Source of the DNA: Amyelois transitella
Taxonomy: Eukaryota > Arthropoda > Insecta > Lepidoptera > Pyralidae
Length of the DNA: 64,000 nt
NCBI RefSeq assembly: GCF_032362555.1
Contig: NC_083515.1
Coordinates: 5,429,001-5,493,000, forward strand
Direction: 5' to 3'
A program made the position numbers and the translations under genes. The notes beneath the pieces are model-generated. The model saw only the letters and a list, made by a program, of their open reading frames with translations, was not told the origin of the DNA and did no database searches. Shown here piece after piece: positions 11,501 to 22,700 of this stretch; within the stretch, counting starts at the first letter, position 1, and every line of letters starts with the position of its first letter.

Positions 11501-13435
11501 TGGCCACAGTGTGGCGCTGTTCGAAATTAGTTCGCATTGGCAACAAAAAATAAATTGTGTAGTAGGAAAGTGAAAGTCCCTTAACCCAGTTTCTGAGAAT
11601 AATGATTACAGATGCCTGTACGATGCAAATACTGATTTCGGCAATGGAGACGCAAACGACGCAATCTGAAGGCGAGTGTGAGTTCTCCCCGGAATGCCGC
11701 ATGCAGGTCATGCAGGGCTCGGGGCTGGCGTTCCAGCAGACCAGTCGAGTTCGTACAGCTGTATTAGCTAAACTTTTTGAATGTATGGAAGGCGTAGACT
11801 TACCTGCATACATCTACAAATTATGCATCCAAATTTATAAAGAAACCAAATCGCTAGAGGCTTGGGATCACCCTGCTGGCACTAGGACGTTGTTTATGCA
11901 GCAAAGTGAGTATTATGCTTTGCTGGTTTCTTCAACTTCAATTTACTATTTAAAGTAGGTAACTAGGTGCTCCAGTTGTGTGGTGGTTGACCATACTATT
12001 ACTCGTCGTACTACTAAGAATATGTAGCAGTCTATCTTATCTCATTTTGAGAATTTCCAGTTGTATCCTCAACTTCAATCTCAATTCTATCTTAAACCCA
12101 AATAGCTGAACGTGGCATATCAGTCTTTTCAAGACTGTTGGCTCTGTCTACCCCGCAAGGGATATAGTCGTGATTATATGTATGTATCCTCTACTATTAT
12201 ATTTAGGGGCTAGTAATTGTATTTAATAATCGGATCGTGGGAAAATTTTTGGTTCATATATTAGTGTATTTTTAGTCTGGTATTGTGCTGCGCAAGGCTA
12301 TGGAGAGTTTATAAAGCCTCGTTGGATGAATAAAATTATGTCATGGCAAGAACCTAAGGGTTGCTATGCCGATGATCGACAGCCGTTCTTAAAACTGACC
12401 GGTTTTATCAGTTCTACGTCGGCAGCTCCAAACAAGGAACGCGAGGTAATAATTTTCTGTTACTTTTAAAACTCTTACTACCTTGTCTAACTTTAACGTT
12501 ACCTATGCTTAACTTTAACTTCATTTAAGATTCATATCATAGGTAACACACACATTCTTTTTCAAAATAAATTATTTTACCTTTAGAAATCGTTTTTGTT
12601 TTAAACTTGACCTGTTTAAATGTATTACACGTTACAAGGTAGCTGTACCGCGCGGTTTCACCTGCCGTAGGGAGAAACAATATTTTCGCTCTATTTGGCC
12701 TCAAATTTAAGAAATACTTTAATCAAGCGACAGTCCTAACCATTTAGTAGTGAATAATCTTAAATTTTCTTTTAATAGAAAAAAAATCGACAGATTTTAA
12801 ATCGGGTATTTCTTACATAAATAAGAATTTCTTTCTTACAATAGCCATAGAAACTATGTACGTGCAAGACAACAACACCTAATTCCTAAAGTTTTAAGCT
12901 ACAATATTTTGTGTCATATCGATTTCTACAGTGGAATGAATAATGTTTTATTTAATCTCAGTTAAGAACAAAAAATAACATCTTGGTAAAATAACATAAT
13001 GGTGCCGCGTGGTTCCCGGCACCATTACAAAAAAGAATAGGACCACTCCATCTCTTTCCCACGGATGTCGTAAAAGGCGACTAAGGGATAGGCTTATAAA
13101 CTTGGGATTCCTCTTTTAGGCGATGGGCTAGCAACCTGTCACTGTTTGAACCTCAATTCTATCACTAAGCCAAACAGCTGAGCGTGGCCTATCAGTCTTT
13201 TCAAGACTGGTGGCTCTGTCTACCCCACTAGGGATATAGACGTGATCATATGTATGTATGTATGTATGTAATAACATCTTATTTGCAGGAGGAATACAGA
13301 ATAAAGAAAGCCGCAGAGTCCGAAGGCGGAGCGTGCAATTCCTTGACCTCGGCGATGGCCCTTGGCTCCCTGGTGGTCTACGTACGAGCTTTACTTGAAA
13401 CTAATCAGGCTTTTCAGTATGATGTGCTTGTTTGA
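8553..13435 (+). CDS. UPF0764 / C16orf89-like (DUF4735) secreted protein
   Basis: Six exons: 8553 or 8604-8805, 9005-9154, 10401-10553, 11612-11905, 12276-12445, 13289-13435 (stop TGA). The first four introns are phase 1 and the last is phase 0. From the ATG at 8604 the protein has 371 residues and starts with an ideal signal peptide (MYASHVVYLLAFIGGSLA). The in-frame ATG at 8553 would add 17 residues ahead of it, so 8604 is preferred. Exon 4 carries ECEFSPECRMQVMQGSG. Exon 5 reads WYCAAQGYGEFIKPRWMNKIMSWQ followed by a Gly-Cys-Tyr. This pattern of Cys, Trp and 'KPRW..KIMSWQ' is what I recall of the C16orf89/DUF4735 family, an uncharacterised animal secreted protein. No catalytic motif is seen. 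The gene is head-to-head with yellow gene A (1.2 kb between ATGs). A repeat copy ends 18 bp before exon 6. Confidence 0.82.
10732..10950 (+). repeat. Two tail fragments of the ~265-bp repeat
   Basis: 'cagtcttttcaagacgttagctctgtctacccgg' at about 10737-10771, and 'gaacagctgaacgtggctct ... ttgctctgtcttcccg' at about 10880-10940. Both are partial and decayed; they lie in intron 3 of the C16orf89-like gene. Confidence 0.6.
11061..11128 (+). repeat. tRNA-like sequence (SINE head or tRNA pseudogene)
   Basis: It has an A-box-like TGGTCAGTGCG and, 30-odd bases on, a B-box-like GGTTCAAATCC flanked by short complementary arms, as in tRNA-derived SINE heads. A complete cloverleaf with a sound acceptor stem cannot be drawn, so it is not called a functional tRNA. 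Lies in intron 3 of the C16orf89-like gene. Confidence 0.5.
12076..12187 (+). repeat. 3' half of the ~265-bp repeat
   Basis: Starts in the 'aatctcaattctat' segment and runs through 'agctgaacgtggcatatcag', 'tgttggctctgtctacccc' to the tatgtatg tail. In intron 4 of the C16orf89-like gene. Confidence 0.75.
13001..13270 (+). repeat. Full-length ~265-bp repeat abutting a splice acceptor
   Basis: Complete copy: 5' end GTGCCGCGTGGTTCCCGGCA, then 'ggaccactccatctctttcc', 'aggcgatgggctagcaacct', 'gcgtggcctatcagtctttt' and a (TATG)n tail ending at 13270. The AG of the exon 6 acceptor is at 13287-13288, so the insertion sits 18 bp upstream of the exon, probably moving the branch-point region. Confidence 0.85.
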
Positions 13436-14936
13436 ACAAACACTGTACACAATATTTATCCGAGGCTAGGATTTAAAAATATGAGGTGATCCTAATGTAA
13501 TAACAAAATACAGTGTTTTATTTCTGTCGTCCTTTTTTGTTATGCTTACATGAAAGGGTATTTAGAATTACGCAGATAATTGTTAAGAATGTCACCGTTG
13601 TATTTTTGTCTTTGTTATATACCCTTTATTTACATTAAGGAGCTTTAAGTAAAATTTAGAAAAGTATATCTAATTTTTAAAAAATTACAAGAACCATTAA
13701 GGTTCTCGCTGATCTAATGTCAAAGCTGAAATCTTATAAAAGAAATGCAATTATTTTATAAGGTCGAATTGATTGGTGGGAAAACATCTCTGTATTTTAT
13801 TCTGGCTGAAGAATTTAGAGGGAGACAAAGTTAAGAAAGCTGATCCCTTGTAACGAGAAAGAACGAGGGTGATCGAAATGATTAATCGTGTCAAAAGAAT
13901 TTGGATTTCCCTCCCGGAGTAGGCCAAGAATACATTTTTCCACTTTCGTTTCGTTTTTGCTTTTATATGCAAAAGGTACCTATTAGAATAGGTAAATACT
14001 AATTTTTGAAACATTTTAAACTTTGTGAATATAGGTTTGAAATTGGATTTTGCGATTTCAATGCAAAGATATATCTACACATATACAATACATATATTCA
14101 CAAATATTTTTAAAACCACAGAACAAAAAATTTTTTCTTATAATAATAGTCTCAGGAATCTAGTGATTTCTACTGAGGTTTCGTTGCACCTACGGATCTG
14201 TATCTATTTATTTCTTTGTCCGTGGTTGGTGTCATTTGATTGTCTAGTCAAAAATTATAATGTCATCGACAGTAATTGACTAAAAATTGGAATTATTTTT
14301 TATTCGTTTGTAAATAATGCTCCGAACATTCGTAAGGTTTATGTGCAGTGCAGGATCTGGACAAACAAAGAAGCCACCCATCTCTGTCTTTGGTTTGTAA
14401 ATTAATTATTTCTAATTTACGACTATGATAATCTTACCTATAGATACCCAATTCATAGCTTCTTTCCCTATGTTTTTTAACTCACCGAACTTACTCATAC
14501 ACTGTAAACATGTACTTACTTAGTTTTCTAACTGAATAAATTCGTCTTATATAAAAGAGTATGAGATGCCTGCTACTTGTAGGACTTCATATATCTCAAC
14601 ACTCGGCATCTGTGCTCGGTATTGTATAAAGGCAATAGCAATCAGTGCTTAGATAGCTGGCTATTTAAGCGAATCAAACGGTGTCGACGACGCCTACACA
14701 AAAAGTACATAACGCTATCATGTCAAATGACTGTGTGTTTGCTTTTAGGTAGCATGTACGATGGTACTTGGTAACGAAACCACAAATGTACCTTTTTAAT
14801 GGTAAAAACAACATTTCGTGATCGGTTACTAACACTATTCTTTACAAACAAAGTTACAAACTTTAATAGTATAGATTTATGAAATGTTACAAAATATTTA
14901 GGGAGAAAATTTTCGAATCGAATAAAAAACAACCTA

Positions 14937-15846
14937 ATGGCTACATACTTGTTTAATAAAGAACTTAATGCACTTTTTGGAATAGGAATCGAAGGTCGGT
15001 ATGTGACCGCGTTGTACAGCGCCGGCCACCAGATAAACCAGCTCGAGGATATAGAGAAACATCTTCGAGTCCTCCAGAAAGAGCTCGTTAAACCCAAGAT
15101 AGTGGATTTCGTCGAGACCAGTATGATTTCTGCAGCTAATAAAGCGAAGTTGTTAGAAGAAATTGGAAAACAAGCGGGTAAATTTATAAAATTTATATAG
15201 GTATTAATATGTGAGTTATTAACCCCACAGTTATTTATTTTGTACATAGGACTTTTGAATTCTATTCACTACAACATGAATATTTTTAAGGACTATTTAA
15301 ATTTTAAGTTACTTAACGCTCTTTAGGCCGGAAGTGTTATTAATTTAGTTACCTAAAGTTCATTACTTTTATTGGATTACTTAATTCAAAATCACACAAT
15401 TTAGGTAGGTACTACACGTTAAAATTGTTTTAGTAGTTTGATACTATTTATTTGATTTTAGTAGTATGTACTGTACCTCTACAATATTGTTGTTATTATT
15501 AGGAATGCCTGCGGCTGCTATTAATTTTTTGTCTGTTGTGGCTGAAAATGGTCGATTGAAAAAGTTGCGGCGTATGATAACCATGTTTCTTGCCGTGATG
15601 GTAGCTCACAGAAATGAAGCATTATGCGAAGTGATCACAGCTAAACCCTTAGATGACAGCGCGCGTAAATCTCTTATGGATGCCTTGAAGAAATTTGTTA
15701 AACAAGGTAAAAATATCACATTAACTGAAAAAGTAGACCCTTCTATCATTGGAGGAATGATTGTTGGAGTAGAAGACAAGCATATTGATATGAGCATTGC
15801 CAGAAAGATACAGATGTACACTGATATTTTGAAACAATCTGTTTAA
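14937..15846 (+). CDS. ATPsynO-like: Divergent ATP synthase subunit O (OSCP) paralog
   Basis: Two exons, 14937-15177 and 15503-15846, joined in phase 1 (GCG G|GTAAAT ... TTAG|GA ATG), give 194 residues. OSCP, the peripheral-stalk subunit linking F1 to Fo in mitochondrial ATP synthase, is recognised by GIEGRYVTALYSAG (about residues 17-30), INFLSVVAENGRL (87-99), and DPSIIGGMIV with DMSIARKIQ near the C-terminus. Typical OSCPs are about 205-210 residues with a cleaved presequence. Here the first ATG leaves only some 15 residues before the core and no obvious targeting peptide. Upstream in frame there is a basic stretch (GRKFSNRIKNN), then TGA at 14880, then an ATG at 14799. An upstream exon joining at the acceptor-like TTTAG ending at 14900 would restore a presequence. 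The intron argues against a processed copy. Probably a tissue-specific or decaying duplicate. AATAAA lies near 15930. Confidence 0.85.
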
Positions 15847-16720
15847 AAGGCTAGATATGTTTATCGAAAATATTATATGTGTTTATCAACAAAAACTTGT
15901 TTTTATATAGATTATTTCAAAAGAATACGTTAAATAAAGCAGATATATGTACATAGAAACAGTAATAGAATTAACTTCATGAGGTCCGTGATATAAAAAT
16001 CTTAAAATGTAAAATCATTTAGTCACATGTCTAGTTGGAACACGTCTCTATGATGTACAATGCATAAAAGGTTTCATAAGTACCAAGTTTTTAAAACTAA
16101 AACAAGACCTGATTCAAATAACAACAATTTTAACATATTTGGTAACTTTTAATATTTTAATCAACATTATTCTTAAAACGATTTTATAATTTTTTTCAAT
16201 TATACAACAGGCTCTGTGATTGTGAAGATCTTTTTCTTCTCTCAACATTTTGCAACTTAATTGCGCTTTCCTCTGCTATGCTTCGGTGCCCGGGGTATTT
16301 CCCTTGCCTTCGACGGCCCATGTTTTCAATCTTTCTAGATTTTCTTAACCAGACTAACTCTAACCAAACTTGCCTCAGATAGAGCAAAAATAGTGTCAGG
16401 TCTGTTCGTAGAGGTAATTTAATAATAGGTCTCATTCTCACACCCTTGTACGATCATCCGGGTTGATTTAATGTAAATAAAAAAAAATTAAACTAATTAA
16501 CTTAAGAATACTTGATGGATGCTAGGTAGTATCTCCGCCATAGATTTACAAGCGTTTATTTTTTTATATTAATTTATTAACTAGTTAAATACAGAAATAA
16601 TATTTCCTACATAATTATTAACAATTCGTATTTAAGGCACGATGTGTCAGTTAAGCCCGAACGGCCAGTAATTATACCACATAAAACTACTTATTAGGTG
16701 ATCTGACATGGCTCTTATTT

Positions 16721-19700
16721 CTAGAGAAATGATACAGCGCCATATCTGTAAGTTGTAAGTTTGGGACCATGATTCTGTGTTATACGATTCGCATGGTAAC
16801 CATGGCTCTGATCCTTTGGGGGATTCTTACAGGGTGAATTTTCTAAAAGCCTCTCAATTTTCTCTGCATGAATCCTGAAATTTACTCTGTTGGCATTGAG
16901 TGAGCCAGTCATTACTCTTTGGAAGCTAGAAGTCAAAATCCATAGTTCTTGCTCTCCTTTCAAATTGTTTACCACTTTGACCCCACTAGCGAACTGCAAT
17001 GTTTCCCTATTCATGGCTATTTGGTGAAAGTTTCTCGGAGTGTATTCGGTAGCTGAATTCCAGCACCAAATACTGGGCGGCTCCATAAGACCGAAGTACA
17101 TGATGCCGTTTCGATCCATAGCTTCAGCGGCTGCTTGGATAGGTCGCTCATCTGGAAATACCTGAAAGTTAAATAATATATATCTGAAGTATGCAATACA
17201 GAACTATCAATAACTATTATTTCCATTCTTTTTCATACATACATACATATGGTCATGTCTATATCCCTTGTCCCCACAAGGGATATAGACGTGACCAGAC
17301 AGACAGAGTCAACAGTCTTGAAAAGACTGACAGGCCACGCTCAGCTTTTTGGCTTGATGATAGAATTAAGATTCTAATAGTGACAGGTTGTCCGCCCATC
17401 GCCTAAAAAAAGAATCCCAAGTTTGTAAGCCTATCCTTTAGTTGCCTTTTACGACATCTATGGGAAACAGATGGAGTGGTCCTATTCTTTTTTGAATTGA
17501 AGCCGGGAACCACATGTCATTATTTTTCTTATACTTCAAATAAATATATCACATGCAAATACAAAGATTATAGTTAAGCTTAGAGATCACTCACGTGTAT
17601 AGATTGAGGATCAGCATTGGAGTCGTGCAAGAATGACGAGTTGCGGATCACTGAAGTGCGCACAACATTTTCAGTGGTCGAAGCCAGTGCGTGAAAATAT
17701 AGGAAGCGGTCGCCACCCTGGCGGTGGGGGGATAAAGCCAATCCTAGCACTCCGTCCATCAAATCGAAGCTCTCACCTGATAAGTTATCGAAATTTTATG
17801 GAATATAGGTAATCTGTTTTGTAGAAAGGTAAATATATACCTTTCTACGAACGTCGTAATTCTAACAGATTGATGAGTCTTACTGCGATGGCCTTCATTT
17901 AGTCACTTTTTGTACTGTAATCTACAATTTTAACTGAATTAACGAGAGTTCGAATGAAATACTTATATATTAATTGCATATTTTATTTTAATGAAAACTT
18001 TTTTTACTGGGAAATTTTTGCAGTAGTCGATTAAGTACAGGTAAAGGAAATGTTCTTTTGAAATTACCTCATGTAAATATAAAAACATAACTTGCGCGAA
18101 CTTACCATCAATAGTGAATGTTCCTCGAGAGGGGAATGGGAAGAAAAGCCTATGGGTCACTCTCCACGAGCGGTCTCTGGCAACGTCCACCACTAGGAGA
18201 CCGAAGCCTGAAACGTCGGCCACGTACACGTAAGTATCGGCGCAATCACGCCCTCTGCGTCTGACATCTACAACCTGAAATGTTAATGCAGTTAACTCTT
18301 TATCGACGGGCCAGTTTTACCGAAACGTTTGGAACCCCGTTGGTATCCTTCTAACTCCTGACTAAAAAGATTCTTATGTGGAAAAGTACTTTCCCTAGAT
18401 TTAATTTCCACGAGATATGAAAAAAAAGGATATTCCTATAAAGATCATCACTTTGAATAATAATTTAATTCTTGCATTCAATAGTGAATTTTGTTCATTA
18501 AAATTAAAGAATTTCCTACTCTTAAGGGCAGGCGTACACTACTATACTAAATTAACCAGTTGCGTGTTACTTTTCTTTGAAACATCATCGTTTATTATTA
18601 GTATCGAGAATTATAGTATCCTTGTAGATTACCAATACTAGTACGTCTGATAGCGCATATTCAAAGCGCTAGCTATGACCATGAGATCTTGATTTTATGA
18701 GCAATAATGTTGCCTGTTGTTCATCTTGTTTACCATAAGATTACCTATGTAATGTATGTGAGTTATTGTGAGGTCATTCTATAATTTAATAGTGTTTTTA
18801 CTAATATAAATATGTAATTGAGGATACATACGAATGTCCTGTTTTTTTATATTTTTGAATTTACTATTAGTTTGTTTATTTTTGAGAGTACTGTGTTAGG
18901 TTCTCTTTTTAACAAGGTCACAGAGGGCAGACAGGAGTCGTTTCTTGTGATTATCTCTCTACTCCTTCATAGTCACAGCCACACGTCATAGTCTAACGAT
19001 TTCTTTCATAGGAAGGTCGCAACCGGTTCAAACACCCGAAAAGTAATTGTATTAGAGTGTGTGATATTCACATACCGGCGTGATAAACAAAGAGTTCTGA
19101 ACATAGCTGGACGCGTTGACGACGTGCTGGTAGATGAGGTTGTCTGTAGCGAGGTCAAAGGCCAATAGCTTGGGTGGACAGTACTGTGTGTCACCAATCT
19201 TGCCCGTGTCCATCACCCACATCCGGTTACATTCGTCCACCTAGAGAATCGTGTAAACTGAATCATTTTGCTTTCTTAGAAACATACTAGGAATAAGTCA
19301 AATTTTGGTTGTGCTTTGATAATTAATAGCATAATACTCCTTTCATGCACCACTAGATAAGCCTTTTTCGTCATAAAAACTTTGAGCTAAGCATTTTCCA
19401 GAAAACAATACCTTGTCGACACCTAAGTACTAAGCTAATTTATCATTCCAAATCTTGTTGAGTTTTTATTACATTTCGTTACGTTCTTTTGGGATAATTG
19501 TGTAATATCATGAAATGAATTGCAATGACATTATTTCGCCAATTATTTAAATCAATCATATTTATATACAGGTAAAAATAATACTATTGCGTGTTTTAAT
19601 TTTTCTTTGTTAAATTATTGGCTATTATTACCTAAAACAAAGAGATAATAACTAAAATATATCGTATAATTACTCTTCAAGCAATCCTGCTTTGTCTCTT

Positions 19701-22700
19701 TTTCTATAAATTTAATTGACCAATGATGTCCAATGCAGGTGATTAATTATTTAAATTAATAACAACTTTTTTGATTGATCCATTAAATAGGAGTGTAATT
19801 ATAATCGGATCATCAATGAATAATGAAGCAGATAATATGATGCATTCTGTCGCTTGTTAAATAAGGGTAGGTAATCAGGAAGTTCAAAGTACTTGTAGAT
19901 GTACCTTGAAAACATTGTACTTATTACTAATGTACATATTAAGCTAATGGTTAAAATTATCTTACAGCTACTCTAAAAACGGAAGTTAGGCCGTTACAGT
20001 TGGAACCCTGGTTCTCATGCCAGGAGTAGTCAGGGTAGGCAGAGACTCGACCCTGCTCGTCCACCGTGCCTAGTGTCACCGGCCGGCCCTCGTCGAAACG
20101 CGGGATTGTGATGAAAATACGAGATTTTAGTGCTCCTGAAATGGAAAACAATTTTATTAAGGCTATTCCCACACGGCGGGGCCGTGCCCGAAACGAGTTT
20201 ATTCTAAATGTTTTTGTGACTTTAAAAAAATGTCGCTACTTTACACTTCGGATTGAACATAATAGCTCCATTTCCAGCATGGTCACTGAAGAATATTATT
20301 TCCGCGTTTTCTGAATTATTTATCATTTTGATGAGAAATTTAAATAAAATGCAGTAGCCGGTTTAGGGTTGCCACCTTTTTTTGAAGAAAAATAGTATTT
20401 TTTTTAATTAAAAAAATATATGTATACTACTTTTGGGATATTCAAGAAAAAAAATAGTACACATCTATTGTCAATCATTATTTATTTTTTCATGAGTATT
20501 TATTATTACTTTTCGCTTTTGCCATCAATGTTCTATTAATTTTAAAATAGTAATAGGCATAATACATGAATGAGTTTCGTTCAAAAATTCCCTATACAGC
20601 GCTGCGGGTGCGTTCCATTCACAGTCAATTCAAAAAAATAGCGACAATTGAATTTGCGTAAAAAATATAGTATTTTTCGTCCTATATTGTTTTTATATAA
20701 TATATAGTACAATAAACTTAAATATAGTACGATACTATAAAATATAGTACGGGTGGCAACCCTAAGCCGGTTATGAAACAAGTTCTAAACTTTATATTTA
20801 TATTCTTTAGGTCAACATAAAATCATTATTCATTATTTAGAATCGATAATAATAATTACAATGAGGCCGCATATTACATCAATGAAACGGACAGGGAAAA
20901 CGCGCGGATGAGACTATGTTATTTACAAAGGAAATGATCGACACGGAATCAGACACGCTCTGTGCGATCAATCGGTTTCGATATTCGATACGCGTTACAA
21001 ATAATACCTACTATATCATTGCGTACTTGTACGGTCGCGTTCATAATTGCAGTTATAGTTCGCAAAACTTTATAGCTTGCACCGCTGCTATCACTCACAC
21101 ATTCACACAAATAACACAATAAACAACAAGCGGTGAATCGTTGGGTATCGCGCCATCAAGAAGAGGGTAGGGTAAAAAGTCGCCGCGCAGCGACAGTCGT
21201 CCGCTTATCAACACAGCGACACGCCACACAGCGGAGATCCATGGTGGAACAGTACGAAAATAATGGCTTCATACCGACCAGAACATTTGCGGAACAGTTC
21301 GACACATCAGTGGTTACTGTTCGTCGAGTTTGCACCGTGAGGGACTACACCACAGACAGCCAGCAAGAAAGCCGTATTTATCCGAAATAAATAAGCAAAA
21401 ACGTTTAGAATTTGCTCGGCAGTATTTGGATTTTGACTGGAAAAAAGCGATATTTACGGATTTACGGATTTTTTTTTGGATTTACGGATGAAAAGTTCGT
21501 TAACGTCATCGCAACACGGTAGGCTTCATTTATGGCGAAGAAATGCAACTCGGTATGAAGAAAAAAATATTGTGCCAAATATGGAGTCTGGACGCATATC
21601 TGTAAATATGTGGAGCTGGATGAGTGCTGCTGGACCTGGGGAACAGGTGTGGATAGCAGGACGCGCTACAGCTGCTCATTATGTGCAAGTGCTGGAAGAA
21701 ACCAAGTTACCAACTGTGCGTTGTATTTATCCAATTGATGATATGCCAACAATATCATTTGTGCAAGACAACTGCCCTGTGCATCGAGTCCATATAGTGC
21801 GTGAAAGGTTCTGCCAGTTTATATTAAAACTACTAATTACTTAGATAGTATTTTAAGGACAGCTTCAATATCTTTTCTTTATGAAAACGAATAATTAAGC
21901 TGTAACCTTAATAACAGGAGATAAGTAGATGATACAATTAGTGTAATATGCTGTATGTATAGCTTTATATAATCATCAATATGTAAACAAAACTATAGGT
22001 AAACTGTTTCAATAAAATTTTCTAATTTTATTTATTGAATGTTTTATTTTGCTCCCTCTTGTTTAATATTTCTTGCTGATTTACGTGTTTGAAGACACGG
22101 GTATTGTAATTCTTAGATATCAGTTAGTTAGTTAGTCAGTCAGTTACTTCGTTCAAATGGCACCTCTAAACATTAAAAATTGTCAGTAACACTTAATTAC
22201 TTTTTTTTAAATAGGCAAAAAAATTCTTGAATAACTTCGAAATCCAAGTAACGCTAGAAACTAGAACAAGCGAGTGTGAGCAAGCGAGATTATCTAATAT
22301 ATCTTAGATCTCACTTGCTCACACGAAGTAATAAAATTGCTACCCAATAACTTTCAAAGGAACCACTACCTATGTTAGGGTCGTGTGCAGACAAACTGTC
22401 AACCTTATTGAAATGACATAAGTCTGGCAGTCGCAGGCTTCCCTCTTTATCCAAATCTTATGCAAATAATGAGACGACGATATCTCGATCGACAATTATC
22501 GGGCCCAGTTCGGCCATCGTTGATTACCGTCTCTTTCTGTTTTGTTATGTTATACGTCATACAATAATAAACTGTTTTACTTAGTAATCATTGGTATTAA
22601 AGACCGTATTCATTTGATGGAATATTTATTCTTTTTAAATATGCATGTGTGTGTGTATCTCGTGGAATCACAGTGCACGCTATTTTAACCCGTAAGAATT

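Noticed and set aside
13248-13270. TATG tandem repeat as a CRISPR-like or satellite array
   Set aside because: It is the tail of the interspersed repeat; no spacers and no CRISPR features in a eukaryotic window.
14723-15247. 174-codon minus-strand open frame
   Set aside because: It is the antisense shadow of the OSCP-like exon, which carries clear family motifs on the plus strand.
22116-22144. cagttagttagtcagtcagt run as a regulatory array
   Set aside because: Simple short repeat with no second line of evidence.
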